Below are positions 10,279 to 17,856 of a stretch of 64,000 nucleotides of DNA, piece after piece (positions within the stretch are counted from its first letter, which is position 1; each line of letters begins with the position of its first letter). The notes below the pieces were generated by a model, which was not told the DNA's origin, searched no databases, and worked only from the letters and a program-made list of their open reading frames with translations. The DNA is from Enterococcus rotai. GTDB lineage: Bacteria > Bacillota > Bacilli > Lactobacillales > Enterococcaceae. A program made the position numbers and the translations under genes. The stretch covers positions 2,738,102 to 2,802,101 of the forward strand of contig NZ_CP013655.1 in NCBI RefSeq assembly GCF_001465345.1, in the 5' to 3' direction.

Positions 10279-10306
10279 CCGCTCTTTCATCAGGGCGGTT
10301 TTATTT
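10279..10306 (+). terminator. orphan terminator
   Basis: CCGCTC / GGGCGG stem followed by TTTTATTTT; no gene ends upstream. Confidence 0.7.
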
Positions 10307-10398
10307 TGCGTTTGACTTTTAGGTGTACCTAACTTATTATAGGAGTATCTTCTTTCAGTGTAAGTAAGAAGATTCCCTAGAATAATTATTTATTGTTT

Positions 10399-10425
10399 AC
10401 CGTCTCTTACGAGGCGGTTTTTTTG
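10399..10425 (+). terminator. orphan terminator
   Basis: ACCGTCTC TTAC GAGGCGGT stem (one G-U) and T7. Confidence 0.8.
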
Positions 10426-10611
10426 TTTACATTTTTTTAATAAAAAGGCAAAGTGTTAACATTGTATGTGGTTGGTTTCATAAGCTAAATCCGTTAAATT
10501 CGATTCGTTTATAATTAATTCGACCTTAATACCTAGTTCTTTATTTCTAATATATAATATAGTATACTTAATGTGTGTTTCTGAAACAGATTATACTATT
10601 TGGAGGTTGAG

Positions 10612-11055
10612 ATGAAAAAAGTTAAAATAATACTTTTGGTAGGGGTTATGATTCTCATTGGCGTTGGAGGGTGTAAAATGAAAGAAGATTATACAAAAGA
10701 TACTGAAATTTATATCAACAATACAAGTTCAAACAAAACTAATGTCATTAATAAATCTTTTTTTGGCAAGTGGTATAATGAAAATGATGATTTTGAAGTA
10801 ACAATTAAAGAGTCAGACAATTCACAAAAAGCTAGTTTAAATTTTTCTGATGATAACATGATTTCAGGAGAAAATTTAAAAGTCAATAGAATTCAAGATA
10901 ATACAATTGATGTATTAGGTACAAATAACGATACGATCTATTCGTTTACCTTAAATGACGATAGTACATTAGTTTTTTCCGAGAGCTCTAAGCATTCAAA
11001 TGCTGAAAATATTCCTAGTGTTTCGGCTCCTATAACTTTAAAAAAGAGACTTTGA
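10612..11055 (+). CDS. small lipoprotein, unknown function
   Basis: A 147-residue protein with a lipoprotein signal peptide (KKVKIILLVGVMILIG, then VGGC as an imperfect lipobox, Cys22). After it come a Ser/Asn-rich linker and a beta-rich domain with the pattern GKWYNENDDFEVTIKE, like the small lipocalin-type lipoproteins of Gram-positives. The start is ATG 10612 after GGAGG. Its stop codon lies inside the terminator hairpin. I do not recognise a named family. It lies in the accessory segment after ssrA. Confidence 0.8.
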   Translation: MKKVKIILLVGVMILIGVGGCKMKEDYTKDTEIYINNTSSNKTNVINKSFFGKWYNENDDFEVTIKESDNSQKASLNFSDDNMISGENLKVNRIQDNTIDVLGTNNDTIYSFTLNDDSTLVFSESSKHSNAENIPSVSAPITLKKRL

Positions 11056-11069
11056 ATAGTCTCTTTTTT
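11039..11069. terminator. bidirectional terminator
   Basis: AAAAAAGAGAC / GTCTCTTTTTT between the convergent lipoprotein and protease genes. Confidence 0.9.
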
Positions 11070-11087
11070 AAAGATGTAAATTTCATA

Positions 11088-12212
11088 TTACCAATTAGTA
11101 ACAGAATAACGCCAAACAAAACTCGAACCAACTAAATAATAAGTATTGTTATCTGAATTACAAAGTTCAGGGTAAGTATACCAAGGATTCCAAACAAAGT
11201 ATGCTCTTTGTTCTCCACCACCCCATCCAGGAACTTTGTATGTTCCTATAATGTCAAGAGCATGCCATTTACCTTGATAGTTTCCACCAAAGCCTTCCCA
11301 TGCTCCCCAAATGGCATTACTTTTTCTAACTTGTGTTAGAACTTCTTGCCAATTCATAGGGCGATTAACATAATAAGGATAAACACCTCTAGAGTTTGCG
11401 TATTCAATAACATTCTGTGCGCTTAAAGCTTGATTTTTGTTTTTTCCTGCGAATTGAGCCATTTGTTTTGCAGTGGTTGGTCTAGCATCATTTTTGTTGT
11501 TCAAAATCATTGCTGCGGCATAAGCTGAACACCACTGCTCGTCTGATTTTTGAGTTTCTGTTACATTCCAATTAATTTTAGTACCAGTTTGATCCACCGT
11601 TATCGATCGACTATTAACGATATTTGATTGTTTAATGCTACTCAATTCGTCAAGCTCGACACTTGTAGTTAAAGAGGAATCCACTTCTTGTCTCAAAGTA
11701 TCTTGACTCACATTTTCTTCAATAGTTGGTCTCATTGGAGAAGTATAGATTTTAGTAATTGAATCATCATTTTCAATGTATATATCTCCATTTTTTTCTA
11801 TAAATGTTATTGTTGCATTATCATAAGTAGACTTTAAACTTTCAATTTCATTTGCTAAAAATTTTGAAAGTTTAGTAGAATAATTCCCGTCTTCCGTTAA
11901 ATTAACGGAAAATACATATTTTACAATTCCGTTTTCACTAACTGGAAATATATTTGTTTTTTGTTCGTTACTTTCGCTAATCATTTGAAAAGGTTCTAAT
12001 AACTTATAATCTGCCATGTTAATACTTCTACCTTCAAAAGACAAATAACCAGTCAAATAACTTTCTATGTTATCTTTGGCATAATTTTTGACAACATCAC
12101 TGACTTCAGGAGTTGCAATATGGATTTGATTTTCCGCAGCCATAGCGTTTTCTCCAAACAACATAAAATTAAACAAACATAGACCTAATACTAACAACTT
12201 TTTCTTAAACAA
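11088..12212 (-). CDS. secreted papain-like cysteine protease (C39/C47-like)
   Basis: A 374-residue exported protein with a signal peptide (KKKLLVLGLCLFNFMLFG, cleavage after AMA), a pro-region of about 170 residues and a C-terminal catalytic domain. QWCSAYAAAMILN near residue 228 supplies the nucleophile Cys, WHALDIIGTY near 312 the His, and VWNPWYTYPE the Asn. The order and spacing resemble staphopain-type (C47) and C39-like proteases. The start is TTG 12212, eight bases after AAGGAG. It is probably secreted as a zymogen; no inhibitor gene resembling staphostatin is obvious next to it. It lies in the accessory region after ssrA. Confidence 0.82.
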   Translation of the reverse strand: MFKKKLLVLGLCLFNFMLFGENAMAAENQIHIATPEVSDVVKNYAKDNIESYLTGYLSFEGRSINMADYKLLEPFQMISESNEQKTNIFPVSENGIVKYVFSVNLTEDGNYSTKLSKFLANEIESLKSTYDNATITFIEKNGDIYIENDDSITKIYTSPMRPTIEENVSQDTLRQEVDSSLTTSVELDELSSIKQSNIVNSRSITVDQTGTKINWNVTETQKSDEQWCSAYAAAMILNNKNDARPTTAKQMAQFAGKNKNQALSAQNVIEYANSRGVYPYYVNRPMNWQEVLTQVRKSNAIWGAWEGFGGNYQGKWHALDIIGTYKVPGWGGGEQRAYFVWNPWYTYPELCNSDNNTYYLVGSSFVWRYSVTNW

Positions 12213-12328
12213 TTAAATCACTCCTTAATAATATTTTATTCAAACAATTGTATTACATAAATAACTATATGTCATTCTATTGTGTCTGCCAATATATGCT
12301 TTTTTCGCAAAATTCGGCAATCTTATTC

Positions 12329-12454
12329 TCAACTTAGCACTAGCAATTTATACAACTCTGCAGCATCCTCTAGATCCTCAAACTCCCAACTAGCCGATCC
12401 ACCATCGCTAACCAAGCCTACTACATTACCGTCTAATATAATTATCTGATCCAC
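12329..12454 (-). CDS. small acidic protein (41 aa), phage-like
   Basis: Reverse-strand ORF with a GTG start seven bases after AAGGGGG. It begins MDQIIILDGNVVGLVSDGG and continues with an acidic stretch SWEFEDLEDAAELYKLL. Such short proteins are common in phage early or lysis regions. No family is recognised. The strong start site and soluble, non-random composition support it. Confidence 0.5.
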   Translation of the reverse strand: MDQIIILDGNVVGLVSDGGSASWEFEDLEDAAELYKLLVLS

Positions 12455-12518
12455 ATAAAAACCCCCTTACGATAATATACGCAAGGAGGGGAGGAAATTA
12501 TTAATCTTTTTACAAATA

Positions 12519-12543
12519 AAAATCCCTACTGTAAAAGTAGGGG
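12519..12543 (-). terminator. terminator of the phage-like gene
   Basis: On the minus strand CCCTACT TTTAC AGTAGGG is followed by ATTTTTATTT. Confidence 0.75.
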
Positions 12544-12548
12544 AGAGG

Positions 12549-13055
12549 TCACTCTATAAAATCGCCATCATCAAAGTAACTAGCACAAAAATCATTAATA
12601 TCTTGAGTAATCTCTAAATCCATACCATTGTAGGGATCCTCATCATGTTTATTAGACCACTTGGTGAAGTTATGTACTATCATGTGGCGTAAGTCATTAA
12701 AATCGATGTACTGATCGTATTGCTTGGCCCCGTCTGTAGAGTTTATCACTGCAGTGTTGAGATCTGCAAAACCGCGAAATGTGCCAACTACGTGATCCTT
12801 AACTCGTCCAAGGTGATCTCGAATGTTTAGTTGGATCTCAAGAACTTTATTTTGTTTGATTGATCGCTCAAGACAACGTTCGATATATTGTAAATCTTGC
12901 TGAGGTAGGCGAGGGATGTTTTTCATAGCTTCAGCTTTTACTTTATTGATTGCTGCAGTTAACTCACCCAAGGCAAAAGCGGTCATCCATTTTTTCATCA
13001 CACGATCTGCATATTTCAAAAAATAAGTATCGTTTAGATCTGGTTTATCTGACAT
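12549..13055 (-). CDS. hypothetical protein, phage-like (168 aa)
   Basis: A soluble, helix-rich protein with an amphipathic middle (PRLPQQDLQYIERCLERSI) and a DLRHMIVHNFTKW motif near the C-terminus that recalls HEPN-like or RiboL-PSP-like helical folds, though not enough to name it. The start is ATG 13055 after GGAGGG. It has its own terminator. Position in the ssrA-linked accessory segment and the small neighbour suggest phage or island origin. Function unknown. Confidence 0.65.
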   Translation of the reverse strand: MSDKPDLNDTYFLKYADRVMKKWMTAFALGELTAAINKVKAEAMKNIPRLPQQDLQYIERCLERSIKQNKVLEIQLNIRDHLGRVKDHVVGTFRGFADLNTAVINSTDGAKQYDQYIDFNDLRHMIVHNFTKWSNKHDEDPYNGMDLEITQDINDFCASYFDDGDFIE

Positions 13056-13258
13056 CGTAAACACCCTCCGTTTATTTAAGGTGCTTTTATTGTGCAAACG
13101 TTTGTTCTCGTTTGTCTAGCGTAAGATACTTTCCTAAAAGATAAGAAGTGAATAAATGAATTTGCATTAATTTTGCATTTGTATTTATAAAAAGATGGAA
13201 AACCCAGTATTTTCAAAGTAGGTTAAAAGAACGCCGTCTCTATAACTTTTATGGAGAC

Positions 13259-13318
13259 AGACAGTAGAAACGTTGATGTACAGAAGTTTGTACAGCGTTT
13301 CTACTGTCTATTTTTTTG
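13259..13318 (+). terminator. long hairpin terminator
   Basis: AGACAGTAGAAACG / CGTTTCTACTGTCT with an inner TGTACA...TGTACA palindrome, then T7. Confidence 0.85.
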
Positions 13319-13395
13319 TAATGAATGCCATTTCCATAATTAGCAAACAAAGCAGTAATCTATTCCTGTTTTTCCTTTATATTAACATTTACCTC

Positions 13396-13426
13396 TTGCA
13401 TTATAGTGTACTTTAAGTTGTATAAT
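13396..13426 (+). promoter_or_regulatory. MerR-type promoter of aldo/keto reductase with AdhR-like operator
   Basis: TTGCAT, 19-bp spacer, TATAAT. The spacer holds ATTATAG-TGTA-CTTTAAG, an imperfect 7-4-7 inverted repeat matching the operators at 15559 and 17636. A 19-bp spacer is the hallmark of promoters activated by MerR-family proteins. Confidence 0.75.
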
Positions 13427-13464
13427 AAATAATAAACAAGTAGTAGATTGAGAGGATGATAAGA

Positions 13465-14445
13465 ATGGAGTATACGAAATTAGGTAATACTGGACTAGAT
13501 GTTTCAAGAATTTGTTTAGGTGCAATGAGCTTTGGAGACCCTAAAAATTGGATTCATAAATGGGTACTTGAAGAGGAAGATAGTAGACCGCTAATCAAAA
13601 GAGCCCTAGAACTAGGCATAAACTTTTTTGATACTGCCAATGTTTATTCTTTGGGTAGAAGCGAAGAAATTTTAGGGAAAGCGTTGAAGGACTACGCAAA
13701 CCGAGATGAAATTGTACTAGCAACGAAAGTTCACCAAAAAACGTTTGATGGTCCAAATGGACAAGGATTATCAAGAAAAGCGATTATGTCTCAAATTGAT
13801 CAGAGTTTGAAGCGTCTGCAAACAGATTATGTGGATTTATATATCATCCACCGTTGGGATCCTTATACACCAATTGAAGAAACTATGGAAGCACTAAATG
13901 ACGTTGTCAAAGCTGGAAAAGCAAGATATATTGGGGCTTCAGCGATGTATGCTTATCAATTTCAACAAGCAAACAATATAGCAGAAAAGAATGGTTGGGC
14001 AAAATTTGTTTCTATGCAAAACCACTTAAATTTGATTTATCGTGAAGAAGAACGTGAAATGATTCCCTATTGTCTTTCTGAAAAAATTGCACTTACACCT
14101 TATAGTCCAATGGCATCAGGGCGATTAATTCGAAGTGCCACAGAAGCAACCAAACGAAGCACCACTGATGATGCACAAAAAGCTAAATATGATGAAACCG
14201 CGGATAAAGATCAGATGATTATAGATCGCGTTGCTGAATTGGCTGCCAAATATGAGACCAATAAAGTGAATATTGCCTTAGGATGGTTACTACAAAAAAA
14301 TCCAGTAGTTGCACCTGTTATTGGCGCAACAAAAATGAATCATATCGAAACAGCGGTTGGCGCGGTAGATTTTAAATTAAGTCAAGCAGATGTACTTTAT
14401 TTAGAAGAACCTTATATCCCACACAAAGTAGTGGGACATGTCTAA
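13465..14445 (+). CDS. aldo/keto reductase
   Basis: A 326-residue NAD(P)H-dependent oxidoreductase with the AKR barrel signature: INFFDTANVYSLGRSEEILG (Asp and Tyr of the tetrad), the Lys in VLATKV, the His in YIIHRWDP and the C-terminal NPVVAPVIGATKMNHI. It would reduce aldehydes or ketones in the cytosol. The start is ATG 13465 (GAGAGG nine bases upstream). Its promoter carries an AdhR-like box, so it is a likely target of the MerR regulator at 15643, which fits aldehyde detoxification. Confidence 0.92.
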   Translation: MEYTKLGNTGLDVSRICLGAMSFGDPKNWIHKWVLEEEDSRPLIKRALELGINFFDTANVYSLGRSEEILGKALKDYANRDEIVLATKVHQKTFDGPNGQGLSRKAIMSQIDQSLKRLQTDYVDLYIIHRWDPYTPIEETMEALNDVVKAGKARYIGASAMYAYQFQQANNIAEKNGWAKFVSMQNHLNLIYREEEREMIPYCLSEKIALTPYSPMASGRLIRSATEATKRSTTDDAQKAKYDETADKDQMIIDRVAELAAKYETNKVNIALGWLLQKNPVVAPVIGATKMNHIETAVGAVDFKLSQADVLYLEEPYIPHKVVGHV

Positions 14446-14627
14446 AAAAATGAGGCCGAGACAAAAGCGTTTAGCTCCGAGAAATAAGAGGGAATTCACG
14501 AAAATTACTTTTCAAATTTTTGTGAATTTCAGCTTATTTCCGAAGGAGCTGCTTTTTTGTCGCCGTTTATTCGGATTTAGAGCGCGAAACAAAACTTTTT
14601 TTTAGTTTTGTCCCACGCTCATTTTTT
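14444..14627. repeat. long palindromic interspersed repeat acting as bidirectional terminator
   Basis: The outer arms AAAAAATGAG...GACAAAA and TTTTGTC...CTCATTTTTT pair, and nested arms (AGCTCC/GGAGCT, GAAATAAG/CTTATTTC, AATTCAC/GTGAATT) follow inside. The segment fills the gap between the convergent AKR and MBL genes. A shorter relative is at 45937-46000. I recall similar elements dispersed in enterococcal genomes. Confidence 0.8.
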
Positions 14628-14628
14628 G

Positions 14629-15429
14629 CTATTTTCTTAAAATGAAACGATCTCCAGCAGCCATTATCTGGATTCTTTCAGGATTGGTTACTCTATGAAT
14701 CAGATCAGCTGGATTTCCATTGAAAACATTCATATGAGGAGCATCCACTGTTCCCCAATGAGACAAAAGTAAAGCAGCATTTGGATAAGTGTTAGCAAGT
14801 TTAATCGCATTATCTAAGCCAATATGCCATTCGTTATCAGAAAAATCAAAGAGAATCGCATCAGGTTCAGGCATTTCTAGATGGGATGTTAATAACTTGG
14901 AGTCGCCAGGAATCCACATGGTTCCATCTGGTGTTTCAATCCAAAATCCACAAAAGTCCTCTAATTTAAAGACACGATTGTATTTTTTACTTTCATTTTG
15001 CCATAAATGGTCAGCAGGTGTTAATGTTATTTTTAATGGATCTTCTTTAAAAGAAGCATGTATTTCATGACCAAATGCTTCAAACATCATTTTTTCTTTA
15101 ACTAGTCCAGCAACATATTTAGGTGCGTGTAGAGCATTTGTCAGCGGTAGTAATTTTTTTAAGGTTGCTATACTAAAATGATCATTGTCAGCATGGGTGA
15201 TAAGTATACTATCCAGATGCGGCACTTGATCCGTTTTGATTGGCATTTCAATTAACAAAGGCAAATCAAATCCTTCTAATACTGGATCAACCATCATACA
15301 ATAGCCTCTGCTATTTAAAAATATACCTGAATTTCCTAGCCAGCGGATTTCAGTATGATGATTCACTTGAAAGGCTTCTGCGCCAAACGGAATGGTTTTT
15401 GGTGGTGTTGCTTGTGATTGTTCGTTCAT
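14629..15429 (-). CDS. MBL-fold metallohydrolase
   Basis: A 266-residue metallo-beta-lactamase-fold protein of the UlaG/YtnP-like type. The metal motif is ITHADNDHF near residue 77, followed by the conserved Asp in WIPGDSKL near 168 and a late His (LLSHWG). It would hydrolyse a small ester, lactone or phosphodiester in the cytosol. The start is ATG 15429 with GGAG six bases upstream; an in-frame TTG at 15477 is less likely. It is transcribed from a 19-bp-spacer promoter with a near-perfect AdhR-like operator shared with the divergent merR gene. Confidence 0.88.
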   Translation of the reverse strand: MNEQSQATPPKTIPFGAEAFQVNHHTEIRWLGNSGIFLNSRGYCMMVDPVLEGFDLPLLIEMPIKTDQVPHLDSILITHADNDHFSIATLKKLLPLTNALHAPKYVAGLVKEKMMFEAFGHEIHASFKEDPLKITLTPADHLWQNESKKYNRVFKLEDFCGFWIETPDGTMWIPGDSKLLTSHLEMPEPDAILFDFSDNEWHIGLDNAIKLANTYPNAALLLSHWGTVDAPHMNVFNGNPADLIHRVTNPERIQIMAAGDRFILRK

Positions 15430-15470
15430 TATTTTCTCCTGTCCAAGAACATTATTTTGTATAACTATTT

Positions 15471-15518
15471 TTAGCAATAGTAAAAGTTAATCAAATCTTG
15501 CTGTAATGTTAGCGACAA
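15471..15518 (-). CDS. possible 15-codon leader ORF before the MBL gene
   Basis: A consensus AGGAGG lies seven bases before a TTG, which opens a short frame coding MSLTLQQDLINFYYC and then TAA. It sits in the mRNA leader of the MBL gene, whose own start has a separate site. It may be translated as an upstream ORF; equally it could be a chance ORF behind a good Shine-Dalgarno. Function unknown. Confidence 0.3.
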   Translation of the reverse strand: MSLTLQQDLINFYYC

Positions 15519-15549
15519 TTGATAACCTCCTAATGTTGCATCTGTTTAA

Positions 15550-15580
15550 AGTATACACCTTAAAGTGCACTTTAAATCAA
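15550..15580 (-). promoter_or_regulatory. MBL-gene promoter with AdhR-like operator, divergent to merR
   Basis: On the minus strand: TTGATT, 19-bp spacer, TATACT. The spacer holds TTAAAGTGCACTTTAA, a perfect palindrome that forms the 7-4-7 repeat CTTAAAG-TGCA-CTTTAAA (15559-15576). The plus-strand merR promoter (TTTAAA, 17 bp, TAAGAT) overlaps its right edge, so autoregulation is likely. Confidence 0.85.
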
Positions 15581-15642
15581 GTGGAAATACTGGTAAGATA
15601 GAATGACCAAATACTTAAATGATAGAAGAGGGATTGATTACT

Positions 15643-16029
15643 ATGAATATTTCAGAAGTTGCAGCAAAATATGATATGACACCTGCTACGATTCGCTACT
15701 ATGAGAGTCAAGGATTAATGCCTGCAATTACCCGTAACCAATCAGGAATTAGAGATTTTCAAGAAGAAGATTTAATTTGGGTTGAATTTATTAAATGCAT
15801 GAGGGATTCAGGTTTGTCTATTCATTCTCTTTCAAAATATTCAGAATTATATCAAATGGGGGAACAAACGTTGGTCCAAAGAAAAGAGATTTTGGTGAAT
15901 GAATATCAGAAACTTTTAAAGAAACAGGCATTAATTAATGGTACTGTGGCTAAATTAGAGAAGAAAATCGAGGATTATGATCATAAAATCAAAGAGTGTG
16001 AGGAAAATATATTTAAGGAAAAGAACTAG
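15643..16029 (+). CDS. MerR-family regulator, AdhR/NmlR-like
   Basis: A 128-residue protein with an N-terminal winged helix (ISEVAAKYDMTPATIRYYES), a coupling region and a C-terminal coiled coil from residue 80. Cys52 (FIKCMRDSG) is the single thiol in the place where Bacillus subtilis AdhR uses Cys52 to sense reactive aldehydes. As I remember it, the AdhR operator is CTTAAAG-N4-CTTTAAG; that pattern occurs in three local promoters. The start is ATG 15643 after GAGGG. I infer activation of the AKR, MBL and phosphatase genes under aldehyde or electrophile stress. Confidence 0.88.
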   Translation: MNISEVAAKYDMTPATIRYYESQGLMPAITRNQSGIRDFQEEDLIWVEFIKCMRDSGLSIHSLSKYSELYQMGEQTLVQRKEILVNEYQKLLKKQALINGTVAKLEKKIEDYDHKIKECEENIFKEKN

Positions 16030-16056
16030 GCTAGTTTAAACTGGAGGGAAATGAAA

Positions 16057-16950
16057 ATGTATCTTTTTCAAAGAATTGAAGAAGCAGTTTTTAAGCAAAA
16101 TGATGCCCGACGAGTGATTGGCGAATTTATTCTTGAAAATCGTGACCAACTAAAATCTTACTCGATGGAAGAGATTGCCAAGAAAACCTTTACGTCTAAG
16201 CCAACCTTAGTTCGATTTGCGAAATATTTTGGCTATTCGGGTTGGAAAGAATTTATGTATGCTTTTACTCATGAAGTGGCCTATCATGACGACAATGCTT
16301 ACGTAGATGTTGATCCTAACTTTCCTTTTTCAGCTGAACACGATACGTTAGAAATCATTGAAAGTATTGCGACTTTAAAAATTCAGAGTATCAAAGATAC
16401 TGTTTCTTTGATTGCTATAGAAGATCTTAACAAAGCTGCAGAACTTATTCATGGTGCAAATAGCGTTGTGATTTATGGGACGAGTCCAAATTATTATTAC
16501 GGTGAACTGATTAAGAGAAATTTGTTATCGATTCAAAAGAAAGCAATTATGGCCAATTCGGGTGAAAGTGGTATTATCACACAAACAGTGAATAACAAAG
16601 ATTGTGCGATTGTGATTTCTTATTCTGGGAGTAGCTTTGATGACAACCCAACTAGCAATGTAAAATTATTAATGAAAAATTCTGTACCAATCATTAGTAT
16701 CACAAGCGGTGGTGAAAACTATTTAAGGGATTACTCAGATGTTGTTCTTAATATTTCTAGTAAAGAAAAATTGTATTCCAAGATAGCCAATTTTGCGACA
16801 CAGGAATCCATTCTATTTATTCTCGATGCTCTGTTCGCAAAAGTATTTTCACTTGATTATGAAGTCAATAGAAGGAATAAAATTACAAATTCAAAATTAT
16901 TAGAGTCTAAAAGACAAGCAACCTTTAAACAATTATCTGAAAAATTTTGA
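16057..16950 (+). CDS. RpiR-family regulator, probably of the beta-glucoside PTS
   Basis: A 297-residue regulator with an N-terminal RpiR helix-turn-helix (SMEEIAKKTFTSKPTLVRFA near residues 35-55) and a C-terminal SIS domain (VVIYGTSPNYYYGELI, then CAIVISYSGSS, IPIISITSG-like) that binds a phosphosugar. The start is ATG 16057 after GGAGGG; ATG 16051 is too close to the site. It lies upstream of the PTS and 6-phospho-beta-glucosidase genes, so a phosphorylated glucoside is the likely ligand. It follows merR by 27 bases and may be cotranscribed with it. Confidence 0.85.
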   Translation: MYLFQRIEEAVFKQNDARRVIGEFILENRDQLKSYSMEEIAKKTFTSKPTLVRFAKYFGYSGWKEFMYAFTHEVAYHDDNAYVDVDPNFPFSAEHDTLEIIESIATLKIQSIKDTVSLIAIEDLNKAAELIHGANSVVIYGTSPNYYYGELIKRNLLSIQKKAIMANSGESGIITQTVNNKDCAIVISYSGSSFDDNPTSNVKLLMKNSVPIISITSGGENYLRDYSDVVLNISSKEKLYSKIANFATQESILFILDALFAKVFSLDYEVNRRNKITNSKLLESKRQATFKQLSEKF

Positions 16951-16954
16951 TCAT

Positions 16955-16991
16955 AAAAAGCACTTGGATATTTTGGGCCAAGTGCTTTTTA
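16955..16991. terminator. bidirectional terminator
   Basis: AAAAAGCACTTGG / CCAAGTGCTTTTT between the convergent rpiR and phosphatase genes. Confidence 0.92.
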
Positions 16992-17009
16992 CCTGTCTTC
17001 ATAACCAGA

Positions 17010-17606
17010 TTAAAGAATACTTTTTTTACTTGAGGGGTCAATAATGTCAGTGAGGTCAAAATGATATTTTTCATAAGTGTAAATAAAAATGGCACAGTTT
17101 GGCAAATGAATAGGAATTTTTCTATCAGAATGCTTCCAAATAGAGTTTAAAAAGTAAAAACACGCACCATTGTGCGATATTGCCAAAACCTTTTGATGAT
17201 CTTCCTGCTCCATAATCGAATGAAGTGTTTTAATCATTCTATTTTGAACGTCAGAAGCTTTTTCGCCTCCAAATTGTTCATAGAAAGTTTCAAAATTGTG
17301 GGGACCTTTTGGCTGTAGCTCCGAACTTTCTCCCTCAAATCGTCCAAAATTCATTTCTTTCAACCCTTTTTTTCGTTGATAAAAGTGATTGCTGTTTGTA
17401 ATGATTTCCAATGTGTCGCAAGCACGCTCTTGGGTTGATGAGTAGTAATGATCAAAGTGAATTTGATTTTCTTGAAAAAATGTTGCTGCTTGCTTTGCTT
17501 GTTTTTTTCCTTTATTTGTTAATGGGGAATCACATGCACCTTGGATTTTACCCAACTGATTAAAAAGTGTTTCTCCATGACGCATCAGATATAACTGTTT
17601 TTTCAT
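17010..17606 (-). CDS. histidine phosphatase family protein
   Basis: A 198-residue member of the phosphoglycerate-mutase-like superfamily. LYLMRHGETLFN near residue 6 carries the phosphorylated His, LKEMNFGRFEGE is the mid motif, and VLAISHNGACFYF carries the second His. It acts on a phosphorylated metabolite in the cytosol; the substrate is unknown. The start is ATG 17606 after GAGGAGG. The promoter has a 19-bp spacer with the AdhR-like operator, which links it to the MerR regulator. Confidence 0.88.
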   Translation of the reverse strand: MKKQLYLMRHGETLFNQLGKIQGACDSPLTNKGKKQAKQAATFFQENQIHFDHYYSSTQERACDTLEIITNSNHFYQRKKGLKEMNFGRFEGESSELQPKGPHNFETFYEQFGGEKASDVQNRMIKTLHSIMEQEDHQKVLAISHNGACFYFLNSIWKHSDRKIPIHLPNCAIFIYTYEKYHFDLTDIIDPSSKKSIL

Positions 17607-17626
17607 TTGAACACCTCCTCAAGCTC

Positions 17627-17657
17627 ATTATAAATCTTAAAGTGAGCTTTAAGTCAA
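17627..17657 (-). promoter_or_regulatory. histidine phosphatase promoter with AdhR-like operator
   Basis: On the minus strand: TTGACT, 19-bp spacer, TATAAT, with CTTAAAG-TGAG-CTTTAAG at 17636-17653. Both half-sites are the perfect consensus. Confidence 0.87.
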
Positions 17658-17756
17658 TCATTTCCGTTAAAAATTCAAGGAAATATGAAACGGATTTCAA
17701 TAATGTCAACTTTTTCCTTTATTTTCCGAAATATGTTTCGAGATGTTTTGAAACTA

Positions 17757-17772
17757 TTGGTAACGCTATCAA
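17757..17772 (+). promoter_or_regulatory. cre site (CcpA) upstream of the PTS gene
   Basis: TTGGTAACGCTATCAA fits the relaxed cre consensus WTGNNANCGNNWNCAW at every position. It is 85 bases before the bglP start and overlaps a possible promoter (TTGAAA, 17 bp, AATAAA). This indicates carbon catabolite repression. Confidence 0.7.
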
Positions 17773-17856
17773 TAAATGGTAAAGTTCGATTAGAAACAAG
17801 AGTTGAATAACCGGTTGATTCAAAATAGGATCTTGTTACATTGAAGGGAGAAATCC

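Larger units (their letters stand above)
10080..10611. other. gene-free accessory stretch after ssrA with relic terminators
   Basis: About 530 bases with no convincing ORF. It holds two compact terminators (10279-10306 and 10399-10425) with no gene in front of them, which suggests that genes upstream were deleted. The promoter of the lipoprotein gene must lie in the last 100 bases. The layout fits a decayed element inserted next to ssrA. Confidence 0.6.
13056..13464. other. intergenic junction between accessory DNA and the aldo/keto reductase
   Basis: No ORF is supported. It holds a 12-base segment at 13232-13243 (CGCCGTCTCTAT) that matches the ssrA 3' end in 11 of 12 positions, a strong terminator-like hairpin at 13259-13318, and the aldo/keto reductase promoter. 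It could be the right edge of an old insertion. Confidence 0.45.
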
